Assembly: GCF_036825535.1 (NCBI RefSeq)
Contig: NZ_CP098813.1
Location: 248,001-312,000, forward strand
Direction: 5' to 3'
Length of the DNA stretch: 64,000 bases
DNA from: Parasalinivibrio latis
GTDB taxonomy: Bacteria > Pseudomonadota > Gammaproteobacteria > Enterobacterales > Vibrionaceae
Shown: piece after piece, positions 18,181 through 26,003 of the stretch
Layout: every line of letters starts with the position of its first letter
Position numbering within the stretch: position 1 is the first letter of the stretch
Position numbers and translations under genes: made by a program
Notes under the pieces: model-generated
What the model saw: the letters and a program-made list of their open reading frames with translations, nothing else
Database searches by the model: none
Told to the model about the DNA's origin: nothing

Positions 18181-18455
18181 TTTTATGGGAAGAAGAGTCT
18201 CTTAATGATCGTGAAAAGATCTTCGAGTTTCTCTATGACTTCAACCCTGATGCGGCAGAAAAAACTGACAACCTCATTGAAGCAAAAGTAGAAAACTTGC
18301 TTGAACAACCTTTAATGGGTGTACAACGAGATGGTATCCGCGGACGATTGCTCATTATTCCTGAGATTTCGATGATTGTCTCTTACTGGGTCGAGGGCGA
18401 TATCATCAGAGTTATGCGTGTACTCCACCAGAAACAAAAATTTCCTACGGATTGA
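18177..18455 (+). CDS. RelE/ParE-superfamily toxin
   Basis: A 92-residue basic-acidic toxin of the RelE/ParE fold: NDREKIFEFLYDFNPDAAEKT forms the two N-terminal helices, and GIRGRLLIIPEISMIVSYWV with IIRVMRVLHQKQKFP forms the beta-sheet core and the usual R-V-L-H-x-x-Q ending. The HxxQ ending is shared by ParE and RelE types, so the target (ribosome-bound mRNA or gyrase) cannot be decided. It overlaps the antitoxin by four bases and ends 16 bases before the attC at 18471. Such pairs are common stabilisers of Vibrio cassette arrays. Confidence 0.9.
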   Translation: MILWEEESLNDREKIFEFLYDFNPDAAEKTDNLIEAKVENLLEQPLMGVQRDGIRGRLLIIPEISMIVSYWVEGDIIRVMRVLHQKQKFPTD

Positions 18456-18470
18456 TTGCATCCTCTGGGG

Positions 18471-18597
18471 AACTAACGCCGCATTAAGGTGTGAGCAACG
18501 CTGCCACGAAACCCAACCATACCACCGTAAACACAAATCCCAACGATGGAATGAAAAATGCCAAGCGTTGGGAATCACTCTTAAATGCTTTGTTAGG
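18471..18597 (-). repeat. attC recombination site 1 (follows the O-acetyltransferase cassette)
   Basis: About 127 bases. Read on the minus strand it runs from ACCTAAC (R'' box, overlapping the acetyltransferase stop) to GTTAGTT (R' box). The ends pair: CTAACAAAGCATTTAAG against CTTAATGCGGCGTTAG, then an inner pair around CCAACGCT and AGCGTTG. Length and the CCTTAATGCGGCGTTAG arm resemble Vibrio repeat-type attC sites. Confidence 0.85.
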
Positions 18598-19180
18598 TGC
18601 GTGTTTCCGCCTGAGCTGCATTAATATCTTCTTTCACGACTCTCGCAGGATTACCTACAACAACCGTATTCTCTGGTACATCCTTAGTCACTACGCTTCC
18701 TGCACCAACAACAGCTCCGTAGCCAATGCTAACACCAGGTAAAACTACCACATTGGCTCCAATCCAGACTTTATCAGCAATTGCTATTGGTTTCGCAAAT
18801 TCTTCATAGGTATATCGTGTTTCTGCGTCGAGCGGGTGACCCGCCGTACATAGAGTCACATTCGGCCCTATCATTACATAGTCACCAATAGTGACTTTAC
18901 CGCAATCTAAAATGACACCATTGGTATTCATATAGAAGTTTTTGCCAACTTCAATGTTGTAGCCGTAATCACAGAAAAACTGTCCATTTAATAGGGTTGT
19001 TTCGTCTGAACGACCAAAGAGGCTTTGTATAAGAGCATTCTTTTCTTCAGCTTCAAAACACGAGCTAATTTGATGACACAATTTAGCTGCTTTAAGCCTA
19101 TCTTCAGGCAAACCTTCTGAATCTGGGTTATACAATTCCCCACTGATGTGACTCTTTTCTCTGTTACTCAATGCTTCCAT
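18593..19180 (-). CDS. Sugar O-acetyltransferase (integron cassette)
   Basis: A 195-residue left-handed beta-helix acetyltransferase of the NodL/Maa type. The cap is NREKSHISGELYNPDSEGL, the catalytic His is in LCTAGHPLD, and WIGANVVVLPGVSIGYGAVVGAGSVVTKDV is the conserved C-terminal coil. It acetylates a sugar hydroxyl from acetyl-CoA; the natural acceptor is unknown. The stop codon lies inside attC site 1, and attC site 2 lies 5' of it, so this is a complete mobile cassette of about 744 bases. It is distinct in sequence from the acetyltransferase at 3682. Confidence 0.93.
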   Translation of the reverse strand: MEALSNREKSHISGELYNPDSEGLPEDRLKAAKLCHQISSCFEAEEKNALIQSLFGRSDETTLLNGQFFCDYGYNIEVGKNFYMNTNGVILDCGKVTIGDYVMIGPNVTLCTAGHPLDAETRYTYEEFAKPIAIADKVWIGANVVVLPGVSIGYGAVVGAGSVVTKDVPENTVVVGNPARVVKEDINAAQAETRT

Positions 19181-19214
19181 TTATATACCTAAATTGTTGT
19201 AGAACGCCCAGAGC

Positions 19215-19333
19215 ACCTAACTTTTGAATAACGGGCGTTTACTAACCCAAACTTATTTAGACGCCTAAATCACAGCCTTTCTATGGAAAAATGCGCCACG
19301 AGTAAACGTCCCTGTTTATTCGCTTGTTATAAC
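19215..19333 (-). repeat. attC recombination site 2 (follows the FRG cassette)
   Basis: About 119 bases. On the minus strand it begins with TTATAACAAGCGAATAAA and ends GTTAGGT, a perfect GTTRRRY R' box. The arms pair as GAATAAACAGGGACGTTTACT against AGTAAACGCCCGTTATTC, with unpaired bases between the boxes as attC sites require. It separates the FRG and acetyltransferase cassettes. Confidence 0.85.
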
Positions 19334-19334
19334 A

Positions 19335-20201
19335 CTAACTTTCAATTGCCATAGCATTGATACTATCTTGTACGGCCTTACCTGCACCATCAGCGCTAGG
19401 GTAAATTGTTGCACCGTTAAAGCCTGCTTTGATACATAAACGGTATAGGTTTTTCGCCTCAGATACCGGTATTGTAAGTTTCAGTAATGGAGTATCTGGT
19501 AACTGAGTGAATTCTTTTTCTAGCCCGTGAATCTCGAAATCCTGTTTACGCCCACCAGTATGCGGATGGACAGTGAAAAGTCCTGATTGAGCTGACAAAT
19601 GATGTGAGGTACTTCCAGGAACCTGAGCTAATTTCAAGTTTGGGTACGAGCCTGAACGTTCGGTATTTAAAACCCATATTGCTAGCTTAGTGTCAGTATT
19701 CCAACATTTGTGCCTAGCCATTGCTGATGAGACAGCGAAGTAAACTGCCACATACGGTTGTCGAGTCCAATCAAGTAAACGAGTTGGAACCCCATGATGT
19801 TGAGCGAGTGCCATTAACTCTAATAATGCAGGGTTTGGCCAAGATTGCGGGTCTATATAATACTTGTCTTGGACTTCCGAGCTCAGTGTATCCTGACGAA
19901 ATTGCATAGAATCATTAGGGACTCGTACTCCAATGTTGTCACAGTACTCTGCAAAAATTTCTAGTAACCGCACTTCCGTGAATACCTGCTCGTCAGCTTT
20001 ACTTCTATTGCCCATAAACCTTAGTAGCGGGTTATCATTTTCGTTGCGTAACAATGACGGAACTAGAGACCAGGATGCATCAGCTTGGCCACGGTATATC
20101 AAATTGCATGGTGCACTAAAAAATGACTTAGTTGGGCTCAACGCATCCCATAACTCATTTGCTGTACCAAAATTGATTTCCCTGAATGCTGGAAATTCCA
20201 A
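19335..20201 (-). CDS. FRG-domain protein (first integron cassette)
   Basis: A 288-residue protein with the FRG domain: LIYRGQADASWSLVPSLLR (the F/Y-R-G motif), then LALAQHHGVPTRLLDWTRQP-type sequence (HGVPTRLLDWT is the hallmark), then VYFAVSSA. The C-terminal third has TIPVSEAKNLYRLCIKAGFNGATIYPS, also typical. FRG proteins are found in phage-linked and accessory DNA; their biochemical activity is not established. The start is TTG at 20201 with CAGGAGAC upstream. It is the cassette nearest the integrase and so would be the most recent arrival and the one nearest the cassette promoter. Confidence 0.88.
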   Translation of the reverse strand: MEFPAFREINFGTANELWDALSPTKSFFSAPCNLIYRGQADASWSLVPSLLRNENDNPLLRFMGNRSKADEQVFTEVRLLEIFAEYCDNIGVRVPNDSMQFRQDTLSSEVQDKYYIDPQSWPNPALLELMALAQHHGVPTRLLDWTRQPYVAVYFAVSSAMARHKCWNTDTKLAIWVLNTERSGSYPNLKLAQVPGSTSHHLSAQSGLFTVHPHTGGRKQDFEIHGLEKEFTQLPDTPLLKLTIPVSEAKNLYRLCIKAGFNGATIYPSADGAGKAVQDSINAMAIES

Positions 20202-20435
20202 AGTTGTCTCCTGTGTTATAACAATTTAATAGAAGGCGTCACGCACGATTTTCTACCTTCGTTTTGTCGTATAGTTTCGTGACATTGTAACACCAATGTC
20301 GTATTTATGCTTATTTATCATAAAGATAATTACATTCACCTTCGGAGTGATTTCACGTTTTCGTGCATACGCCTGATAGTCTCCCCAAAAATTACTATAC
20401 GATAATATCTGTATATAAAAACAGTGGTTATCGCT
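20202..20435. other. Candidate attI and cassette-promoter region
   Basis: The gap between the integrase start and the first cassette. GTTATAAC at 20215-20222 is the likely attI/cassette crossover (G|TTATAAC on the minus strand), matching the start of the attC site 2 R'' box. In Vibrio integrons both the integrase promoter and the cassette promoter lie in this interval. Exact promoters were not assigned. Confidence 0.55.
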
Positions 20436-21408
20436 ATGTCCTCACCTTATCTGGAATACATCCGGGAATTCATGTACACCCGACGCTATGTAAAGCGGAC
20501 GGTCGACGTGTACCTTTATTGGATTAAGTTCTTTATCATCTACAGCGGAAAACGCCACCCATCGGATATGGGTGATAAAGAGGTTGAGGCGTTTTTAACA
20601 TATCTGGCTAACGAAAGATCACTTGCGGTAAAAAGTCAGGCAACAGCATTGAATGCGTTGAGTTTCTTGTATCGCTAAATAGTTCGCTCTCCCTTGAGTC
20701 TGGATCTTAAATTCAATAAATCCAAGAGATCATAAAAAACTTCCGGTTGTACTAACCCGTCAGGAGGTAAGCGATTTACTGCTGGCGATGGAACCCAGAT
20801 ACAAACTACAAACACAGATTCTGTATGGCAGTGGATTGCGGGTGGCTGAATTGCTGAGGCTTCGGGTTCAGGATATCGACTTCGACTATTTTTCTCTGAC
20901 AATATGGAACGGCAAGGGTGGAAAACACCGCCGGGTGACACTCGCTAAAGAACTCGTACCGGCTCTACAGCAGCAAATCTCGGTCGTGGAGTCCTATCAT
21001 AAACAAGACCTTACAAATGGAGACTATGCGGGAGTTTGGCTTCCCGATGCGCTATCTCGAAAGTATCCGGTAGCACCTAGAGAGCTTGGGTGGCATTTCC
21101 TTTTCCCATCAAACGTATTGTCCAAAGATCCTGCAAATGGCTGTATTCGTCGGCACCATATTGATGCTGCAACACTAAGGCGTGCTATTCAGAGGGGCGC
21201 GTCCAGAGCTTGTATTACTAAACACGTTTCCTGTCATACACTCAGGCATTCATTTGCAACACATTTACTGGAGGCTGGAGTTGATATAAGAACAGTACAG
21301 GAACAACTGGGACATTCAGATGTGAAAACCACTCAAATCTACACGCACGTCTTACAACAGGGAGCAAACGGGGTGATAAGCCCGCTATCGAGGCTTAGAC
21401 ACCGATAA
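20436..21408 (+). pseudogene. intI: Integron integrase IntI, disrupted by a stop and a frameshift
   Basis: A Vibrio IntIA-type tyrosine recombinase. The N-terminal SAM-like domain reads EYIREFMYTRRYVKRTVDVY to NALSFLYR, then a TAA at 20676-20678 stands where the V. cholerae enzyme has Glu (GAA to TAA would explain it). After it, IVRSPLSLDLKFNKSKRS continues in frame and a second break occurs at 20731-20739: one base is out of register beside a run of six A, and KLPVVLTRQEVSDLLLAME resumes in another frame. The catalytic residues remain: LYGSGLRVAELL, HTLRHSFATHL, LGHSDVKTTQIYTH. The integrase-specific insertion before the HTLRH box is present. With two lesions the enzyme is probably inactive unless suppressed. 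Confidence 0.92.
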
Positions 21409-21593
21409 ATTGGCAGGCTACCGCCGCTGGTTTACAGCGCCCAACCGGCATCAAATCATCTGATTTTTCGTGCAATTTACCATTTTGCTCAGACATTGTT
21501 TAGAGAAATGTTTCCTCATTTGATTCACGCCTGTTTGATTAAGAGTGACCTTAAAATTAGGGTTGTGAACCAAGTAGTGGATATATTACAAAC

Positions 21594-21622
21594 ACAAAAA
21601 AACGGCTCACTAAGAGCCGTTT
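21594..21622 (-). terminator. Terminator of uhpT
   Basis: On the minus strand AAACGGCTC pairs with GAGCCGTTT across a TTAGT loop, followed by a T7 run. It lies 24 bases after the uhpT stop and is a classical intrinsic terminator. Confidence 0.85.
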
Positions 21623-21645
21623 CACATTGCGTTCGGTTTCGCTGA

Positions 21646-23034
21646 TTAAGCAGCTTGTGCTTTCAGGCGCTTGTTGTGGCGGATCTTGCGCTCTTCTGCA
21701 ATGGCAACCAGGAACAGCAGGCCGGCACAAACTACAGCAGAAATATCCAGTGCTGCGAAGGTACCTGCCCAGCCGGTCAGGCCAAAGATAGGTGTACCGT
21801 CGGCAATCATACCCAGACCCAGTTTGGCGAAACTGTCACCAATCAGGTAAGCGAAGGTACCTTTGATACCGTCTGCCACACTGATGGCTTTCTTAGGTAC
21901 GAAGCCGGTAGCTGCAACACCGATAAGCAGTTGAGGGCCAAATACAAGGAAGCCCAGTACGAACAGTGAACCCAGGAACACATATTCGTTAGTTGCGTGT
22001 TGGTACGCACCCAGTGCAAACACGATACCAATAAGGGCAACACAGGCAACCAAAGAGCGGCGGCCGTTCACAAGGTCAGACAGCCAACCCCACAGCAGAG
22101 TACCGGTCAGGGCACCCACTTCGAACAGGGTGAAGCCTGAGATTGCTACATCTTTTGACAGGTTCAGCTCTTTATAGGCATACACGGTTGACCACTGATC
22201 AATACCGATACGTACGATGTACAGGAAGATGTTGGCAAAACACAGCAGCCAGATAACTTTGTTCTTCAGTACGTATTCAACGAAAATCTCACGTTTGGTC
22301 ATTTCGTTTTCTTCCGCACCGCGGTCCTCTTCACTGGCTTCTTCGCCGAACAGCTCTTCTGCCGTACCCAGGCCATAAGCTTCAGGGGAGTCACTGCCGT
22401 AACGCAGGCCGATGAAGCCCACAATCAGCGCGATAATTGAAGGGAACACGAACATGCCCACAACGTGGCCGTCGAAGAGGTAGTCTGCACCGAACAGAGC
22501 GACACCCGCAGCACCTGCACCACCTACGTTGTGAGACAGGTTCCACATACCCAGGTAAGTACCGCGGCGTGAACGTGGGGTCCACTTGGTGATGGTGGAA
22601 TAACTTGAAGGGCCACCGGTACTCTGGAAGAAACCGCTCAGGCCGTAGAAAGCAATCATCATGTACAGGCTTGCACCGCCCGCACCCATAGATGCACTGA
22701 AGCCCAGCATACAAAGCGCTGAGAGGATCAGCATAAATGGCAGGAACTGTTTGGTGTTCTTTCCATCAGCAAAGTAAGACACGACAGTCTTACCAATACC
22801 ATAAGTGATAGAGAAGCCAAGACCGATAAGACCCAGATCTGTCATGGACAGGCCGTAGGTATCAATCATGTCGTTCTGGGCAACGTTAAAGTTCTTACGG
22901 ATCAGATACATGGTCATGTAGCCGATAAATACAACCAGGTATGATTGCATAAATGGCTTGAACCACATCTTGCGACGCTCTTCAACCGGCAGGTCAAGCG
23001 TTGGCTTTCTGACCTGATTCAGAAAGTTCAGCAT
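21646..23034 (-). CDS. uhpT: UhpT hexose-6-phosphate:phosphate antiporter
   Basis: A 462-residue 12-helix MFS transporter nearly collinear with E. coli UhpT: FLNQVRKPTLDLP at the N-terminus, WFKPFMQSYLVVFIGYMTMY, MYLIRKNFNVAQNDMI (the conserved phosphate-binding Arg of helix 1), SSYSTITKWTPRSRRGT, FGFLVFGPQLLIGVAA-like sequence and FVPKKAISVADGIKGTFAYL. It imports glucose-6-phosphate and fosfomycin in exchange for phosphate. The ATG at 23034 follows AAAGGAAAC and matches UhpT; 24 extra upstream codons are rejected. Its promoter carries CRP and probable UhpA sites. The regulatory genes uhpABC lie 14 kb away. Confidence 0.97.
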   Translation of the reverse strand: MLNFLNQVRKPTLDLPVEERRKMWFKPFMQSYLVVFIGYMTMYLIRKNFNVAQNDMIDTYGLSMTDLGLIGLGFSITYGIGKTVVSYFADGKNTKQFLPFMLILSALCMLGFSASMGAGGASLYMMIAFYGLSGFFQSTGGPSSYSTITKWTPRSRRGTYLGMWNLSHNVGGAGAAGVALFGADYLFDGHVVGMFVFPSIIALIVGFIGLRYGSDSPEAYGLGTAEELFGEEASEEDRGAEENEMTKREIFVEYVLKNKVIWLLCFANIFLYIVRIGIDQWSTVYAYKELNLSKDVAISGFTLFEVGALTGTLLWGWLSDLVNGRRSLVACVALIGIVFALGAYQHATNEYVFLGSLFVLGFLVFGPQLLIGVAATGFVPKKAISVADGIKGTFAYLIGDSFAKLGLGMIADGTPIFGLTGWAGTFAALDISAVVCAGLLFLVAIAEERKIRHNKRLKAQAA

Positions 23035-23172
23035 GGTGTTTCCTTTTGATAATTCAGATTTCGGAGCGGAAACGGCAATCCCCAGAATCAGAGAAACGGG
23101 AAACACTGCCCTCCTGAGTATTCAGGCAAGCAGCGAAAACGAGCCGGAGGTTGTCTCTCCGCGATGGCATGC

Positions 23173-23178
23173 ATTCTA
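23173..23178 (-). promoter_or_regulatory. Candidate uhpT -10 box
   Basis: TAGAAT on the minus strand, which would place transcription start near 23166. From there the CRP site centre (23269.5) falls at about -103 and the repeat array at about -60, matching what is reported for E. coli uhpT. No good -35 is visible, as expected for an activator-dependent promoter. Confidence 0.55.
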
Positions 23179-23211
23179 TGAAGGGAAGGGGCAGCTGGCT
23201 TGAGAGCATGG

Positions 23212-23240
23212 ACTAGGAAAACTAGGAAAATTTCCTAGTT
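23212..23240 (-). promoter_or_regulatory. Candidate UhpA operator (ACTAGGAAA array)
   Basis: Two direct copies of ACTAGGAAA (23212-23220 and 23221-23229) and one inverted copy, TTTCCTAGT (23231-23239). The latter two form a palindrome with 10-base arms and one central base. It lies between the CRP site and the -10 box, where UhpA should bind. The assignment rests on position and symmetry only. Confidence 0.6.
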
Positions 23241-23261
23241 TGATTCTGAAGGCAAAAATTG

Positions 23262-23277
23262 TGTGACGTTCATCACT
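23262..23277. promoter_or_regulatory. CRP site upstream of uhpT
   Basis: TGTGA-CGTTCA-TCACT matches the CRP consensus TGTGA-N6-TCACA at nine of ten fixed bases. It is about 230 bases before the uhpT start codon. Catabolite activation of uhpT is known in E. coli. Confidence 0.75.
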
Positions 23278-23301
23278 TTTCAGCAGTACAGAAAGCGAAC
23301 A

Positions 23302-23326
23302 TAAAAAACCCGGCCGAAACCGGGAT
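23302..23326 (-). terminator. Terminator of the GMC dehydrogenase operon
   Basis: On the minus strand CCCGG-TTTCGG-CCGGG is followed by TTTTTT. It lies just after the GMC stop codon and insulates the uhpT promoter. Confidence 0.8.
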
Positions 23327-23333
23327 TAGCATG

Positions 23334-24914
23334 CTAGATTGCCTGTTTACTTAATGACTCGGCTATGTAATCCGCCTGCCGGATAGCCAAAGCAACTATC
23401 GTCAGCGTCGGGTTTTCAGCGGCACCTGTGGTAAACACACTTCCATCTGACACAAACAGGTTGTCGATGTCATGGGATTGCCCCCACTGGTTCACCACAC
23501 CATCCTGCGCTTTCGCACTCATTCTGTTGGTACCAAGGTTATGGGTGGACGGATACGGTACGACAGTGTGAATTTTGGTTGCACCAACTGCATCGTAAAC
23601 CGCACTGCCTTGCTGGTAAGCATGGTTTCGCATTGCTACATCATTGGGGTGGTCATCATAGTGAACATTAGGAACCGGTAAGCCAAACTTGTCTTTCACA
23701 TCACTGTTCAGTGTTATCCGGTTCGATGCTCTTGGCATGTCCTCACCCACGATCCACATACCCGCCATGCGCTCATAACCTTCCATGTCTTTGGCAAAGT
23801 CCTGCCCCCAGGCACCAGGGCGAAGGAATGCCGCCATAAACGGCAGGCCAAGCGACAGCGTTTCCATCTCATAGCCTCCCACGAAACCACGGGACGGATC
23901 GTGCCGGGCTTCATCCATGATTATCCCGGCCATGGTGGTTCCCCGGTACATGTTCACCGGATTTTCGAATTCAGCGTAAACTGAGCCGGTGACATGGCGC
24001 ATATAATTGCGCCCGACCTGGCCGGAACTGTTCGCCAGTCCATCCGGGAACATGTTTGATGCAGAGTTCAGTAAAATGCGTGGGCTTTCGATAGAGTTAC
24101 CAGCCAGACATACTACCCTCGCCTTCTGGTGCTTTTCGTTTCCGTCAGCATCGACATAAAGCACGCCGTCAACTTTACCGGCTGCATTGTGGGTGATTTT
24201 CAGTACGTGGCTGCCGGGGCGAAGTTCGAAGTGCCCGGTTGCCTCGGCTTTGGGGATCTCCGTATACAGCGTTGACCACTTGGCACCCATACGGCACCCC
24301 TGGAAGCAAAAACCCAATTGCTGACAGGCTGCCCGTCCATCCCGGGGTTGTGAGTTTATTGCCATCCGCCCGGTATGCACTTTCTTGTACCCCAGTTTGG
24401 TCGCCCCGGCTTGTAACACTTTGAAGTTGTTGTTACCCGGCAGACCCGGAATATCATGGGTCCGGGTGACACCCATCTTGTCCTCTGCCTTGTCGTAATA
24501 AGGTTCAAGGTCAGCAAGGGTGATTGGCCAGTCAAGCAACGTGGCATCTTTTACTTCGCCGTACTCAGACCGCGCCCGGAACTCATGATCCTGGAAGCGA
24601 AGGCTGGCTCCGGCCCAGTGAAGGGTTGAACCACCAACAGTTTTACATATCCAGGCAGGCAGGCCGGGGAAATCCCTTGCCACCTCCCAAGAGCCAGATG
24701 TCGTCCGGGGATCAAGCCAGGCCTCTTTACCGAACATCTTCCATTCGTTGTTCTCAAAATCCTTCTGGTAATCAAGGCGGGAACCGGCTTCAAGGCAGAC
24801 AACATCTACCCCTTTCTGCGCCAGTTCATTGCTCAGGGTGCCGCCGCCGGCACCGGAGCCAATAACTACCACCACATTGCTGTCGGAAAGATCAAATTGC
24901 TTCGCCATGCTCAT
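23334..24914 (-). CDS. GMC-type FAD-dependent dehydrogenase, large subunit
   Basis: A 526-residue flavoprotein of the glucose-methanol-choline family, in the branch of membrane-linked gluconate/sorbitol dehydrogenases. The FAD site is VVVVIGSGAGGGTLSNELA, followed by VVCLEAGSRLD, and TVGGSTLHWAGASLRF is the second signature. C-terminal THNLGTNRMS and DGSVFTTGAAENPTLTIVALA form the active-site and FAD cap region. It has no signal of its own; partners of this type are carried out by the Tat-tagged small subunit encoded just upstream, whose stop codon overlaps this start by one base (TAATG). The substrate (sugar, sugar acid or polyol) cannot be told from sequence. Confidence 0.92.
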   Translation of the reverse strand: MSMAKQFDLSDSNVVVVIGSGAGGGTLSNELAQKGVDVVCLEAGSRLDYQKDFENNEWKMFGKEAWLDPRTTSGSWEVARDFPGLPAWICKTVGGSTLHWAGASLRFQDHEFRARSEYGEVKDATLLDWPITLADLEPYYDKAEDKMGVTRTHDIPGLPGNNNFKVLQAGATKLGYKKVHTGRMAINSQPRDGRAACQQLGFCFQGCRMGAKWSTLYTEIPKAEATGHFELRPGSHVLKITHNAAGKVDGVLYVDADGNEKHQKARVVCLAGNSIESPRILLNSASNMFPDGLANSSGQVGRNYMRHVTGSVYAEFENPVNMYRGTTMAGIIMDEARHDPSRGFVGGYEMETLSLGLPFMAAFLRPGAWGQDFAKDMEGYERMAGMWIVGEDMPRASNRITLNSDVKDKFGLPVPNVHYDDHPNDVAMRNHAYQQGSAVYDAVGATKIHTVVPYPSTHNLGTNRMSAKAQDGVVNQWGQSHDIDNLFVSDGSVFTTGAAENPTLTIVALAIRQADYIAESLSKQAI

Positions 24915-25447
24915 TACCCCTTATCAGAAACCGGCAACCATTCGATATCATCAAAACCTCGGTTGATGTAGCCTCCCTTTTCAAAGGAGGGCCCTTCATA
25001 GCCAAACTCTGACCAGATGGCTGGGTTGTCATAGAACGAAACAACCATATTTCCACGGATCGCCTGGAAAAATGCGTCCGATTCCACACCTTGCAGTAAT
25101 GCAACCTGCTTTTGTGAACTGGCTTTATCCCAAGCACCACCAGCCGACGCCTGTAATGCGGCGATTCCCTTTGTAATGGCGGCGTTAAGTTCCGGGTTCT
25201 GTGCAGCCTGTGCATCGATACTTTCCACACTGGCGGCATAAAACAAATCATCCAGTTTTGGATGGGGGTAAATACTTCGGCAAACCTGAAGCAGCCCATT
25301 GGCTGTGTCGCTGTCGAGGGTATTGACCGTCAGCGCCCAGGTTTTACCGGACAGGGAGATACCAGCCACCGCATAGGCATAAGCTGCAGTAGCTGTGAGC
25401 ATTCCCATTTTCAGGATGGTTCTTCGTGAGTACGTAGAGTTTGTCAT
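24914..25447 (-). CDS. Tat-exported small subunit of the GMC dehydrogenase (gluconate 2-dehydrogenase subunit 3 family)
   Basis: A 177-residue protein whose N-terminus is a twin-arginine signal (SRRTILKMGMLTATAAYAYA). The rest matches the subunit-3 family: DTANGLLQVCRSIYPHPKLDDLFY and the C-terminal FEKGGYINRGFDDIEWLP. It would escort the folded flavoprotein subunit to the periplasm. The usual third partner, a membrane cytochrome c that passes electrons to quinone, is absent on both sides. Its start lies 52 bases downstream of the VOC gene, so the three may form one transcript. Confidence 0.9.
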   Translation of the reverse strand: MTNSTYSRRTILKMGMLTATAAYAYAVAGISLSGKTWALTVNTLDSDTANGLLQVCRSIYPHPKLDDLFYAASVESIDAQAAQNPELNAAITKGIAALQASAGGAWDKASSQKQVALLQGVESDAFFQAIRGNMVVSFYDNPAIWSEFGYEGPSFEKGGYINRGFDDIEWLPVSDKG

Positions 25448-25499
25448 CTTTCATTCCTCGCTTTCCAGTGTCCTGCTTTCTGGTGGCGTGGCGCTTCTT

Positions 25500-25895
25500 C
25501 TATTGGAAGCGTCCAAACCGCTCAAGGAACTCAATTTTGTATCCATCAGGATCAGTCAGGAAAAAGAACTTTGCCATTGCCTGTCCCTTATAAGACATGG
25601 CTTTCATGTCGGTCGGGTTCAGGTTTGCGCGGTTTAATTTCCGGTGAACATCTGCAAGATCATCCACACATACAGCAAGGTGCCCATAACCCGAACCGTG
25701 AGTGTACGGTTCTTCCTGGTCGTGGTTGTGTGTCAGCTCCAACTCGAAGTCATTCTCACGATTTCGAAGGTATATCAGGGAAAACCCGTCAAAATCGAAT
25801 CGCTCGGCAACATCAAGATCAAGAGCCGTCTTGTAGAAATCGATGGATATATCCGGATCCAATACCCGGATCATTGAATGGATGAGCTTGGTCAT
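25500..25895 (-). CDS. Lactoylglutathione lyase (glyoxalase I)-like protein
   Basis: A 131-residue VOC protein close to GloA: IHSMIRVLDPDISIDFYKTALDLDV, ENDFELELTHNHDQEEPYTHGSGYGHLAVCVDDL and TDPDGYKIEFLERFG. The metal ligands expected for glyoxalase I are visible as the His of IHSMIRV, the Glu of ELELTHN, the His of YGHLAV and the Glu of KIEFLE. It differs from classical GloA in DFDGFSLIYLRNREND, so the substrate may differ. GGAGG lies just before the ATG. It is possibly the first gene of the dehydrogenase operon. Confidence 0.85.
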   Translation of the reverse strand: MTKLIHSMIRVLDPDISIDFYKTALDLDVAERFDFDGFSLIYLRNRENDFELELTHNHDQEEPYTHGSGYGHLAVCVDDLADVHRKLNRANLNPTDMKAMSYKGQAMAKFFFLTDPDGYKIEFLERFGRFQ

Positions 25896-26003
25896 AAGCG
25901 CCTCCGTTCGTTATTGAGTGAATCCACTATAACGGGAGGCCTATGCTCTGGGGTGGTATCATGCTACCGCATGTGAAATTTTTGTTATTTTCCCATTTCA
26001 GTA

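Larger units (their letters stand above)
17896..21408. mobile_element. Small chromosomal integron with decayed integrase
   Basis: It consists of the integrase pseudogene, the attI region, two cassettes with attC sites reading leftward, and a toxin-antitoxin pair in the opposite direction. Composition is lower in GC than the flanking uhp and dehydrogenase genes. The element lies between uhpABC and uhpT, and with the island genes to its left accounts for their separation. The left boundary is uncertain because no third attC was recognised. Confidence 0.8.
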
